A DNA stretch of 64,000 nt, taken from Methanocorpusculum sp. (GTDB lineage Archaea > Halobacteriota > Methanomicrobia > Methanomicrobiales > Methanocorpusculaceae). Below, in pieces: positions 17,201-24,913 of the stretch. The notes beneath the pieces were generated by a model, which was given only the letters and a program-made list of their open reading frames with translations, searched no databases and was not told the DNA's origin. The stretch covers positions 39,482-103,481 of the forward strand of contig DALTWK010000005.1 of NCBI GenBank assembly GCA_029987115.1, given 5' to 3'. Both the position numbers and the translations under genes were made by a program. Position 1 is the first letter of the stretch. Each line of letters begins with the position of its first letter.

Positions 17201-19107
17201 ATGCAGAAGATGATGATGAAGAAAGCCACTTTGCTACTATCACGGATATGGAGAGTTTGTTACATGTTTGCAAACAGGTTTTTCCTTCGCGCAGACTTTC
17301 TTGGCATTACCGTTCTCGCCACGAATCTCTGATTGCTGTATCTAATGCTGAATTCTATGACGGAGGATTGATGGTTTTCCCATCCCCGAAACATGAAACT
17401 ACCGACCTAGGTCTCTTCTACCATTATCTTCCGGATACCGTTTATGATCGGGGAAATACCGGAACAAACCGCGGGGAGGCACGTGAAGTTGCTGAGGCGG
17501 TAATTGAATACTATACTCGGTTTCCAGAGAAGACGCTCGGTGTCGCTACCTTCTCTACCAAACAACAGGAAGCAATTCGGCGTGAAGTTAACCTTCTTCT
17601 TCGAACCAATCCTGCAGTGGAGGTCATGATGCATCCAGCATCCGGCGAAGATTTCTTTGTAAAGAATTTGGAAACAATTCAGGGTGATGAACGTGATACT
17701 ATCCTCATCAGCATTGGCTATGGTTTTGACAGTGAGCATCATCTATCAACAAACTTCGGGCCGCTGAATCAGATTGGTGGAGAACGTCGTTTGAACGTTC
17801 TTATTACTCGGGCACGAGAGAGGTGTGTGGTCTTTAGCAATTTCAAAGGGTATGAGATACCGATAACACCAACAACTCCATCAGGTCTTAAAGCTCTCTC
17901 CAAGTTCCTAGTCTATGCAGAATCCCGAAATATCCAATCTCTTTCATCTAATGGGGCAGAAGAAGGTAATTTTGAGATGGACAATTTCACGGATTCGGTT
18001 GCCTCTGTTCTTAGAGACGCTGGGTATTTGATTTCACGAAATGTGGGATGTGCTGGATTTAAAATTGATATTGCGGTTTCAGATCCACAAAACCCAGGGA
18101 TTTATATGGCGGGAATTCTCTGTGATAGCCGATATTATTGGCGAACCTCCGATACTCGTGATAGGGACCGTTTGCGGATTCAGATTTTGGAAGGTCTCGG
18201 TTGGAACATCATGAGGGTATGGTCTGCCGAGTGGTTCCAACATCCAGATTCTTGTAGAAATGAACTCCTAAAATTCCTACAAAATCCATCGTTAAAAGTC
18301 GTAGTGGATTCGAAACCTCTTCCTGTTATAGAACCTGTCAGTTGTGAAGAATCTATAATAGAGAAATCTTCCGAAGAAAAACCTGTGTCTGAAATGCCGA
18401 AAAAACCACGAAAACGCTCCTCAAAGAAGATAACTGAGCCCGTTGTGGAAAAATCGACAGATAATATCTTTGAACCGCTCGAAGAAGTTGGAGAAGGTAT
18501 GGTAGAATCAAAACGCGCTTCTAAACTATCTCAAAAACCATCTCCAGCAGTAACGATTCCTCTTGCTGGAATCGTTCCCTATGCACAGATAACCTCCTCA
18601 GTTCTTCAACTTTATCATCAATTCTCTTCAGTTCCCGATACAGAATTGCAGAAGGCAATTGTGGAAATTGTGGTTACGGAAGGTCCAATTTCGGAATCAC
18701 TTTTGATGATTCGAATAAAAGAACTCGGAAATGTATCTCGAATGACGCAGACTATTAAGTTCAATATCGGGCGCCTGATAAACGAAAGTTTAGCAGAAGG
18801 AACTATCAGTACTGACCCAGATGGTTTCTACTGTGCGCCAGGCATTCAGATATTACCACGTGTCCGGTCTGAAAAATGGGATATTAAAGATGTTTCCCGG
18901 TATGAAATCGCTATCGCTGCAGGATACCTCCTTGCATGTCAGAATACGCTGGAAAAATCTATACTGGTCAAGAGGACTGCAATCAGTCTTGGATTCAACC
19001 CAACGCCCCTTGTGGTACAACGTGTTTCCCAGGGTGTTGATTATGGTTGCGGACTTGGTTTGCTCTTAGAATCGAACGGTTTCGTTCAGTTAATGCCGAA
19101 AGAATAA
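14263..19107 (+). CDS. Giant DUF4011-helicase with degenerate Vsr-like nuclease and DUF3320 domains
   Basis: This 1614-residue protein has the DUF4011 architecture. The N-terminal DUF4011 part includes LRSRLLDMTTRNNLLNYK (about 10-27) and YLALGFIEW. A superfamily 1 helicase split by a long insert follows, with Walker A GPPGTGKS at 304-311, Walker B D938-E939 in IIFDEASQVRPEDA, GDSRQLPP, WHYRSRH, and motif VI NVLITRARE near 1177. Then come a Vsr/DUF559-like nuclease domain (about 1240-1345), a charged linker and a C-terminal DUF3320-like winged helix. In this domain D1269 is present (KIDIAV), but the usual GIECDG glutamate is L1286 (GILCDS), and the nearby YHSS-type segment reads YYWRTS. Relatives occur in defence islands and as candidate antiphage proteins; here the neighbours are housekeeping genes. 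Confidence 0.88.
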   Translation: MARCKRELEELRSRLLDMTTRNNLLNYKMVSGRSVKLAETDLSKIYLTLVVNEKGMTFRPAGTDTIADAEEQKYWGLPRFSQKNEELLLDTPYTDIELRKRLYALQVKSRSVFEEQGYPVLYLALGFIEWSDSNNKNLKAPLMMIPVELVRRKLKDDYTLSWSGEDPQISPTLVAKLLEQKIELPELGHLESDTDIIEYFAAVEAIIHKKKWHITYDAILDLFNFKKYVMYKDLDPDSWGDSFSMENQPLLNALFNPKSAKSSVSGVTSGVSSEHACFNIVDADSSQLSVIAEAKNGMNLVVEGPPGTGKSQTIVNMIAEMLARGKTVLFVSEKMAALEVVKHRLDAAGLSPYCLELHSQTAKKVELLRELERCMQFRSEPVKVDEQRPIVLKTLDVNLLGYCDELKSPIGGSGFTPYELYGLHEKYRSFFASRGEHPPGIVIDNVMGITLSEYQEALSALTNLQAFIPALLQPGETLASHPWAGTRPGTVMPSDCEEIRGRAETYQKMLKHFVAVIKDVCEEVHIPIPETEADLPSFIETCRIVLVGFEGTESTLCHSAWGKTVIVDSLISRQESIYRKHQEILEKFTPEIFTCNPSQLYETYMRGSDRGFMGRLFSNEFKDLKATVAPYYRIKVPAKEQILSDLRDVRDYLLEYAEWRDHDDEFKELFSNVWKGVDTPSDTLSAYSNWVHSLVDLEQNRRITKETFRSFAPGQIDTSAYSHALDRAYQGFLMARRDLFNRLGMSEEFRRIPLEDILRQSDQMVARTDRLEEWGKFRTYVINTEKTSAAPVIPFLLSGKLDYDALVPSYIAGYAESLLKEAYKTRKKLSDFSQVSQEKMIEAFRLADKEDIVANAKRIARILDARKPEAYSGDVYDEELSVLTGEFTRKRGHMSIRNLMTRAGSTIQRIKPCFMMSPLSVAQYLDPRSVMFDIIIFDEASQVRPEDALGALMRGKQLVVMGDSRQLPPTTFFDSVGSSDAEDDDEESHFATITDMESLLHVCKQVFPSRRLSWHYRSRHESLIAVSNAEFYDGGLMVFPSPKHETTDLGLFYHYLPDTVYDRGNTGTNRGEAREVAEAVIEYYTRFPEKTLGVATFSTKQQEAIRREVNLLLRTNPAVEVMMHPASGEDFFVKNLETIQGDERDTILISIGYGFDSEHHLSTNFGPLNQIGGERRLNVLITRARERCVVFSNFKGYEIPITPTTPSGLKALSKFLVYAESRNIQSLSSNGAEEGNFEMDNFTDSVASVLRDAGYLISRNVGCAGFKIDIAVSDPQNPGIYMAGILCDSRYYWRTSDTRDRDRLRIQILEGLGWNIMRVWSAEWFQHPDSCRNELLKFLQNPSLKVVVDSKPLPVIEPVSCEESIIEKSSEEKPVSEMPKKPRKRSSKKITEPVVEKSTDNIFEPLEEVGEGMVESKRASKLSQKPSPAVTIPLAGIVPYAQITSSVLQLYHQFSSVPDTELQKAIVEIVVTEGPISESLLMIRIKELGNVSRMTQTIKFNIGRLINESLAEGTISTDPDGFYCAPGIQILPRVRSEKWDIKDVSRYEIAIAAGYLLACQNTLEKSILVKRTAISLGFNPTPLVVQRVSQGVDYGCGLGLLLESNGFVQLMPKE

Positions 19108-19133
19108 AATATTATTTGACCCTATTTTTTTCT

Positions 19134-19424
19134 ATGTCATTTTCTATTGATGTTATTGAAAAACTAAGTTCGTTAATCACTGCTGCCTTTGGACTTGTAG
19201 CGGCACTCGCTTGGAACGATACAATTAAAGCAATCTTTGTTTTCTTCCTTGGTGAGCAGGGAACCATTCCAGCGATGATTAGTTATGCAGTATTTGTTAC
19301 AATCATCGCTGTTCTTGCTGCTATCTGGCTTGGATCCCTCGCAGCAAAAGCAAAGAAGGCTGCTGCAAAACTTGATTCGAAAGTTGCAGAAAAACTTCAC
19401 AAGGTAAATACAAAAGAGGAATAA
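19134..19424 (+). CDS. Small DUF5654-like membrane protein
   Basis: The 96-residue product from ATG 19134 has two hydrophobic helices (about 10-35 and 48-70) and a Lys/Ala/Glu-rich amphipathic tail (AAKAKKAAAKLDSKVAEKLHK). The first helix contains FGLVAALAWNDTIKAI, a pattern I associate with archaeal DUF5654. In-frame upstream sequence back to 19047 overlaps the helicase gene and has no good start. The gene begins 26 bp after the helicase stop, so both may be on one transcript. Function unknown; two-helix anchoring with a cytoplasmic tail is a prediction. Confidence 0.7.
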   Translation: MSFSIDVIEKLSSLITAAFGLVAALAWNDTIKAIFVFFLGEQGTIPAMISYAVFVTIIAVLAAIWLGSLAAKAKKAAAKLDSKVAEKLHKVNTKEE

Positions 19425-19435
19425 TCATACCATTT

Positions 19436-19449
19436 CCTCTTTTTAGAGG
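19436..19449 (+). terminator. Hairpin after the DUF5654-like gene
   Basis: CCTCT and AGAGG pair around TTTT, 12 bp after the stop codon. Short but placed where a 3' end is expected. Confidence 0.3.
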
Positions 19450-19724
19450 TAAAAGAACTCTACCTATTTTGATTGTAATATGATGCCTCCACTTTTGAAT
19501 GAGATTTCATATCAAAACTTCTGTGCGAATATCTCATTTCAGACAAAACCTATCGGATACTAATTCGTCCGTTTTTTTGGAATCTTCTAAATAAGTGGTT
19601 ATCGAATGTCGTTTCCCGTGCGGGTTTTGTTTGATAATCTTTTGCGGTGGAGACAAACGTATCGCTATGAGAATAACACAATTTTTGATATTTTCGGCAT
19701 AGTAATGCAAAAAAGAGAGAAATG
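19450..19724. other. Non-coding gap with no recognised element
   Basis: About 275 bp between two convergent transcription units. The only structure seen is a spaced 8-bp inverted repeat (AATGAGAT at 19498-19505 and ATCTCATT at 19531-19538). Short ORFs here are at most 27 codons and lack a ribosome binding site. Confidence 0.5.
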
Positions 19725-20855
19725 TTAGAGGACTTTTTCTATTCTGTCCATAGCTTCAGCGAGACGCTCCATGGATGCTGCATATGAGATTCGAATCCAT
19801 CCCGGAGCTCCAAATGCAAAACCAGGAGTTGCTGCAACATGTGCTTTTTCAAGCCACTTTGTTGCAATGGCATTGTCATCACCACCACATTTAATGAATG
19901 CATAGAATGCCCCATCTGCAGGTGCAGTAACTAGGTCCATTTCAGAAAGGCGTCTTAGAACATATTTTCTGCGCGCTTCAAACTCTCTCCTCATTTCTTC
20001 AACACAGCTCTGGTCTCCTGTTAGCGCTGCAACTCCTCCCCATTGTGAGAATGTAGTGACGTTTCCTACTGAATGTTGCATTACTTTGTCCATGTTGGCA
20101 ATTACGTTTGCTGGAGCTGCCGCATATCCCAAGCGCCAACCGGTCATGGCGAATGCTTTGGAGAATCCATTGATAGTAATGGTGCGCTCAAGCATGTCTG
20201 GAAGAGACCCGATGGAAATATGCTCTTTTCCGTAGACGAGCTTCTCATATATTTCATCGGACATACAGTACAGGTCATGGTCGATACATGCATCAGCTAT
20301 GATGCGAAGAGATGAGCGGGCGAGAACCGAACCGGTTGGATTTGATGGGGAGTTTACAACAATCATCTTTGTTTTGTTGGTGATTGCATCAAAGAGCCCT
20401 TCATCTACTTGGAAATCGGCATTTAACTTGTGGTGAATCGGTATTCCACGGGCAATTTTTACTGCTGGATCATAGGATACCCACGCTGGATCAAGAATGA
20501 TTACTTCATCTCCTGGGTTTAGACAGGCAGTCATTGTTATACGTATGGCATCTTTTGCACCACTCGTTACCATTATCTGTTTCTGGTCATATGGGAGATT
20601 GTTTTCCGTCTTCAGTTTTTCCGCAATTGCTTTTGTGAGTTCTGGAATACCACGTGATGGGGCATAGTGAGTTTCTCCTTGGTTCAGCGCATCAATGGCG
20701 GCTTTGGTAATGTGAGATGGCGTTGCAAAATCCGGTTCTCCGACGGCGAGACTGATTACATCAATACCTGCAGCAATCATTTCTTTGGATTTATTGTTCA
20801 TCGCCATCGTTGCAGATGGTGGAACTAATCCGATATTTTCAGAGAGTGGCAACAT
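19725..20855 (-). CDS. Class I PLP aminotransferase (aspartate aminotransferase family)
   Basis: The 376-residue protein has the complete class I layout: AVGEPDFATPSHI near 37-50, YAPSRGIPELTKAI, NSPSNPTG at 168-175, the tyrosine/aspartate SDEIYEKLVYG, and the PLP lysine K233 in GFSKAFAMTGWRLGY. The carboxylate-binding arginine is in GWIRISYA. It is close to bacterial/archaeal AspC-type aspartate (or broad) aminotransferases. The next gene upstream on the same strand, 60 bp away, is a class V aminotransferase; whether the two share a transcript is unclear. Confidence 0.92.
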   Translation of the reverse strand: MLPLSENIGLVPPSATMAMNNKSKEMIAAGIDVISLAVGEPDFATPSHITKAAIDALNQGETHYAPSRGIPELTKAIAEKLKTENNLPYDQKQIMVTSGAKDAIRITMTACLNPGDEVIILDPAWVSYDPAVKIARGIPIHHKLNADFQVDEGLFDAITNKTKMIVVNSPSNPTGSVLARSSLRIIADACIDHDLYCMSDEIYEKLVYGKEHISIGSLPDMLERTITINGFSKAFAMTGWRLGYAAAPANVIANMDKVMQHSVGNVTTFSQWGGVAALTGDQSCVEEMRREFEARRKYVLRRLSEMDLVTAPADGAFYAFIKCGGDDNAIATKWLEKAHVAATPGFAFGAPGWIRISYAASMERLAEAMDRIEKVL

Positions 20856-20915
20856 AATAACTACTAATAATTTCTGTTCTGATGCTATAAAGAATGTCCA
20901 TGTGGAAAAAAAGAA

Positions 20916-22049
20916 TTATTCAGAAAGGAGTTCAGCGGCTGCTTCCAGTCCGTCCCCTCCAAGTTTGAATCCCGCCTTCTTAAATGCTATCTGAACTGCT
21001 GAAAGGGTCGCAAGAATCTCAGGGGTGTCGATGATACCCATGTTTCCTATGCGGAAAATTTTTCCTTTGAATCTGTCCTGACCACCAGCAAATTCAATGC
21101 CCATCTTTTTACAATATCCGCGAATAGCCGAGTCTTCAATTCCCTCTGGATAGAAGAAACCGGTAACTGTGTTGGATGCGTGATGGAGAGCGTCTGTTTG
21201 TGGGACCGGCTTTAGGCCCCATACTTTTCCTGCTTCACGAACAGCCGCGGAAAGTTTGTGGTGGCGAGCGATGCGATTTTCGATTCCTTCTTCTTCAACT
21301 AATCTGCATGCCTCCCTCAGTGCCATGAAGAGCGGTACTGCCGGAGTGGTTGGTGTTTCCATTGGATCAGCGTCGGCAGATTTCTTTGCCTTCTTCAGGT
21401 CAAGATAGAATGGGCGTTTCTCGGACAGTCTGTCCCATGCTTTTTGAGAAACGGATACTGCTGCAAGTCCTGCTGGTGCGGCAAGACATTTCTGGCTACC
21501 GACAATGGCGACATCTACTCCCCATTCGTCTGCTTTAACTGTATCTCCCCCGATTGAAGTGATTCCATCCAATATGAAGAGTGCATCATATTTTTTACAA
21601 AGTTTACCGACTTCTTCTGCGGGGTTTAAGATAGCTGCAGAAGTTTCATTGTGAACAAGGGTAACGACTTCAGCACCATTTTCCAAAGTCTCCTTGAGGG
21701 CATCCAAGTTTAACGGATGTCCCCATTCAGATTCAATCATTGTGGTTTCACCGTAAATCTGGGAAATTAGACCCAATCTTTCTCCAAACTTTCCGTTAAC
21801 AAGGGATGCGATTTTCTTTCCCTGAGCAAAGGATCCGATGGCAGCTTCCTGTCCAGCAGTTCCTGATCCAGAAAGGACCAAGATTTCATTATTTGTTCCG
21901 AATACTGGTTTCAGCATTCGTACGATATCTGCATAGCATGCGCCAAGCTGCTTGCTTCTGTGGTTGAAAGCCTGGGCAATCATTGCCCCACGGACTGTCT
22001 CTGGCATTGGAACTGGTCCTGGCATCATAAGAAGTGTTTCTTTATACAT
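20916..22049 (-). CDS. Class V PLP aminotransferase (serine/aspartate-pyruvate type)
   Basis: The 377-residue protein belongs to the alanine-glyoxylate/serine-pyruvate aminotransferase group: MMPGPVPMPETV at the start, SGSGTAGQEAA at 60-70, DGITSIGGD with the PLP aspartate, and the Schiff-base lysine K187 in VGSQKCLAAPAG. In Methanocaldococcus the related MJ0959 was reported as a broad-specificity aspartate aminotransferase, so roles in serine or coenzyme M precursor metabolism are possible. The substrate cannot be told from sequence. It is divergent from purE with a 54-bp spacer. Confidence 0.88.
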   Translation of the reverse strand: MYKETLLMMPGPVPMPETVRGAMIAQAFNHRSKQLGACYADIVRMLKPVFGTNNEILVLSGSGTAGQEAAIGSFAQGKKIASLVNGKFGERLGLISQIYGETTMIESEWGHPLNLDALKETLENGAEVVTLVHNETSAAILNPAEEVGKLCKKYDALFILDGITSIGGDTVKADEWGVDVAIVGSQKCLAAPAGLAAVSVSQKAWDRLSEKRPFYLDLKKAKKSADADPMETPTTPAVPLFMALREACRLVEEEGIENRIARHHKLSAAVREAGKVWGLKPVPQTDALHHASNTVTGFFYPEGIEDSAIRGYCKKMGIEFAGGQDRFKGKIFRIGNMGIIDTPEILATLSAVQIAFKKAGFKLGGDGLEAAAELLSE

Positions 22050-22103
22050 GGATTTTCGTCGTCTACATATATGTGAACCAACATAATTATAGTCATTCCT
22101 ATT

Positions 22104-22493
22104 ATGACAGATGTAGCAATTATCGCAGGTTCAGTATCTGATCAAGCAATTATTGATAAGGCAGTTGCTGTTCTCGAATCGTATCAAATTCCATATGAAA
22201 CAAAAATACTCTCCGCACACCGTGATGTAGATGCCCTTGATGCATATGTAAAAGCATCTGATGCAAAAATTTTCATCTGTATTGCCGGAATGTCTGCTGC
22301 TCTACCGGGTGTTGTTGCAGCCCGTACCAAGAAACCGGTCATTGGCGTTCCTGTATCTGGAAAGATAGCAGGCGGACTTGATGCTCTCCTCTCCATTGTC
22401 CAAATGCCAAAAGGAGTTCCGGTTGCCTGTATGGCTGTTGACGGAGGAGAAAATGCGGGACATTTTGCCGCTCGCATCCTTGGAAAAAACTGA
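22104..22493 (+). CDS. purE: 5-(carboxyamino)imidazole ribonucleotide mutase PurE
   Basis: PurE converts carboxyamino-AIR to CAIR (class I) or carboxylates AIR directly (class II). The 129-residue protein has the family's opening VAIIAGSVSDQAIIDKA, the SAHRDVDALDAYV segment with the catalytic-site histidine, and IAGMSAALPGVVAARTKKPVIGVP. It is shorter than bacterial PurE (about 160) at the C-terminus, as in several methanogens. No purK is beside it. The following TPR gene starts 4 bp after its stop. Confidence 0.93.
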   Translation: MTDVAIIAGSVSDQAIIDKAVAVLESYQIPYETKILSAHRDVDALDAYVKASDAKIFICIAGMSAALPGVVAARTKKPVIGVPVSGKIAGGLDALLSIVQMPKGVPVACMAVDGGENAGHFAARILGKN

Positions 22494-22497
22494 AAAT

Positions 22498-23055
22498 ATG
22501 ACAGAAGAATCTGATGATTCGGCATACTGGTTTTCCACTGGAGAAAGGGAGCGTGATGCAGGGAATCTTCGTCAGGCGGAACTCTGTTTTCAGCGTGCAG
22601 TATCTCTCAATCCACTGAATGCAATTTATCTTGCGGAACTTGGTCTTGTCAAATGTGATTTGCAAAAATCAGATGAAGCAATCTCCTGTTTGCGACGTGC
22701 AACCGAAATCGATCCAATGTGCGCTACAGTATGGAATGGTAAAGGCGTTGTTCATTTCAAAAATGGGGAGATTGATGCTGCAATCGTTGCTTTTGATAAA
22801 GCGTCAAGGTTAAACCCATCAGAACCAGATTTCTGGATGAATCTTGGTCTGGGGTATTCAACCGTAGATGAATATGAAAAAGCAATTGTTGCTTTTGATC
22901 GTGGAATAGAAATCACCCCTGATGACTCCGAGTTCTGGGAACGGAAAGCACGTCTCCTGATAGAAATCGGTGAAAAAGACCGTGCTCTTCATTGTTTTAG
23001 AAACGCTGAAAAATTCAGAACGAGGGGAATCCTGGAATCAACTGAAGAATATTAG
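22498..23055 (+). CDS. Tetratricopeptide repeat protein
   Basis: The product is 185 residues with four or five tandem TPR units. Each shows the W-LG-Y-A-P pattern, e.g. YWFSTGERERDAGNLRQAE, VWNGKGVVHFKNGEIDAAI, FWMNLGLGYSTVDEYEKAI and FWERKARLLIEIGEKDRAL. TPR proteins are scaffolds; no partner is evident. ATG 22498 is chosen because it follows the purE stop directly. A longer reading frame from 22378 would lie inside purE. Its last 41 bp overlap the convergent tauE-like gene. Confidence 0.82.
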   Translation: MTEESDDSAYWFSTGERERDAGNLRQAELCFQRAVSLNPLNAIYLAELGLVKCDLQKSDEAISCLRRATEIDPMCATVWNGKGVVHFKNGEIDAAIVAFDKASRLNPSEPDFWMNLGLGYSTVDEYEKAIVAFDRGIEITPDDSEFWERKARLLIEIGEKDRALHCFRNAEKFRTRGILESTEEY

Positions 23056-23806
23056 ACATATAGACTGCTACAACTATCATCATCACACAGAATATTCTCC
23101 GGAGACAGAGATCTGAGAATTTTCCACTGAGTTTTACTGCAATAATAGCTGAAGGAACTGCTGTTGCTATTAGACAAATCCATATTGACCAGTCAATAAA
23201 ACCATGAATTAGATATGATATTATCCCTCCGATTGTGATGAAAATTATGGCGGCTGCAGATGTTCCAGCTGCTTTCTTCATTGAAAATTTACCAAAAAGT
23301 GTCATCAACGGGACCATAACAACACCCCCTCCAAGACCAAGCAGTCCGGAACAGAACCCAGTAATGGCACCAATCCCTCCTGCCATCGGCGTGGGCATCC
23401 GTTCCTTGTTTCCCGCCCGAAGTTTTATTACGAGTTTTATTGCGGTTAGAATCAAGAGAATGCTAAAGAGAATTGTTAGGATTTTCGTTGGAATATAGGT
23501 TGCAACACATCCTCCAAGGAATCCAAAGAGAAGTCCGATACACCCCATAATAATTGCATCACGCCAAGAAACGTTTCCTTTTCTGGAATGTCCAATTGCT
23601 CCCGCAAGGACAGTTGGGAGTGCAGATGCAAGACTTGTTCCGAATGCTGTCATCAGTGCAGTTTCAGTTGGAACTCCCATTGATAAAAGAATGAAGTAGA
23701 TAACTGGTGAAAAAATGGTTGCTCCCCCGACTCCTAGAAGACCCGACATCATGCCGGCAAGAATTCCAAATGCCAAAAGAATAGGAATGTGAATGAGTTC
23801 TATCAT
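23015..23806 (-). CDS. TauE/SafE (TSUP) family membrane transporter
   Basis: The 263-residue membrane protein has about 8 hydrophobic segments and the duplicated TSUP signature: GMMSGLLGVGGATIFSPVIYF near 18-38 and ITGFCSGLLGLGGGVVMVPLM in the second half. TSUP proteins move sulfur-containing anions (sulfite, sulfoacetate, thiosulfate and others). It is the last gene of the SepCysS operon, overlapping the radical SAM gene by 4 bp. A link to sulfur supply or export in that pathway is inferred. Its 3' end overlaps the convergent TPR gene by 41 bp. Confidence 0.9.
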   Translation of the reverse strand: MIELIHIPILLAFGILAGMMSGLLGVGGATIFSPVIYFILLSMGVPTETALMTAFGTSLASALPTVLAGAIGHSRKGNVSWRDAIIMGCIGLLFGFLGGCVATYIPTKILTILFSILLILTAIKLVIKLRAGNKERMPTPMAGGIGAITGFCSGLLGLGGGVVMVPLMTLFGKFSMKKAAGTSAAAIIFITIGGIISYLIHGFIDWSIWICLIATAVPSAIIAVKLSGKFSDLCLRRIFCVMMIVVAVYMSNILQLIPGFPSF

Positions 23807-24912
23807 GGGATGATTTCACAACCGTTGTAGCGGGTGTGCTGAAAACTTTCTCTGGATAGTACCCCTTTTTCAAGCAGATTTTTAATTGATGGAAGATTTT
23901 CTAGTAGGGCGTCATGGAAATTGCGTACGGTATCACAGACAAGTGTGTAGTGTTTTCCCCACGGACGAACGATATTTGAGTAAAGACACCGACCGCCGCA
24001 GAAGTCGTAGATATCACACTCTGTACATGGTTTTTGAATTGGTATCTCTTTTAGATTTTGTGGGTTCGTATTTGAAATATGACCAGCGTAATAATCTTTC
24101 ATACCAACCATAATTGGACACGGTGCAATCCATCCGTTGGTCATTATGCTGTAGTTCACATATCCGGAACCGCAACGGAGTTTTGTTTTCTGATTGAGAA
24201 GAAGATCTTCAGTGGTGGACATGAATGGATACCATTTCGGAACAACCCCATTAACTCCCATTCTCCGAACCCATTCTGCAACCAATTTTCTGATGCCAGC
24301 ATTGTAATCGTTAACCCATGTTTCAAAGTTACGGTGCGAAAAGTCTCCGGTGAAGTCTGCATCCATCTGCCAATGAATTGAACTAAATTTACCGCTGTCT
24401 GCAAGATGGGTTACTGCTTCAAAGATATCAGTGTCTTCAGCAACCGTCATTCTTGCAATCAGTTCTCCGCTAAATCCGTGTTCCCGGATGAGGTCTGCAG
24501 TTCTTGTTACTGTGTCGTAGATGCCTGATCCACGGTGATTATCTGTCAGCTCACGGTTGCCATCAATGGAAATGAGTATTGTTTCAAATCTGTTGGTGTA
24601 TTCTTCTGGAAAATCTGCCAGTTTAGTTCCATTTGTCTGAAGCATGAATCGTTTTACAGGCGCATGGTCCATAATATTCATTATCAGTTCTGGTTTAAGG
24701 AGAGGTTCTCCACCGATAAATGTTAGTACAGGATTCGGATCTTTTTCAAGAAATGAATAGAGGTCTTCCAGGTTTGCAGAAAACGACTCTGTAATCGTTT
24801 CATCAATGGTTCCGGGGCATCCCCCTGGCTCATCCTCCTCATCGAACATTTTCTCTCGGCAATAAGAACAGCAGAGATTACAGTTATCGGTGACCATCAG
24901 ATGATAGAACAT
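23803..24912 (-). CDS. Radical SAM/SPASM enzyme, putative peptide-modifying family
   Basis: The 369-residue protein has the radical SAM cluster C11, C15, C18 in TDNCNLCCSYC, the glycine motif FIGGEPLLKPE, and a C-terminal SPASM-type cysteine set (CGSGY, APCPI, then CTECDIYDFCGGRC and a last Cys in LVCDTV) for two auxiliary Fe-S clusters. It resembles the archaeal families catalogued as putative peptide-modifying enzymes (Mhun_1560/AF1420 types); which of the two is uncertain. It follows SepCysS after one base and overlaps the TauE-like gene. The substrate is unknown. Confidence 0.82.
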   Translation of the reverse strand: MFYHLMVTDNCNLCCSYCREKMFDEEDEPGGCPGTIDETITESFSANLEDLYSFLEKDPNPVLTFIGGEPLLKPELIMNIMDHAPVKRFMLQTNGTKLADFPEEYTNRFETILISIDGNRELTDNHRGSGIYDTVTRTADLIREHGFSGELIARMTVAEDTDIFEAVTHLADSGKFSSIHWQMDADFTGDFSHRNFETWVNDYNAGIRKLVAEWVRRMGVNGVVPKWYPFMSTTEDLLLNQKTKLRCGSGYVNYSIMTNGWIAPCPIMVGMKDYYAGHISNTNPQNLKEIPIQKPCTECDIYDFCGGRCLYSNIVRPWGKHYTLVCDTVRNFHDALLENLPSIKNLLEKGVLSRESFQHTRYNGCEIIP

Positions 24913-24913
24913 G

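Noticed and set aside
19481..19564. 27-codon frame in the 19.5-kb gap
   Set aside because: No ribosome binding site and no protein-like pattern.
22378..22497. N-terminal extension of the TPR frame into purE
   Set aside because: It lies within purE in another frame; ATG 22498 follows the purE stop.
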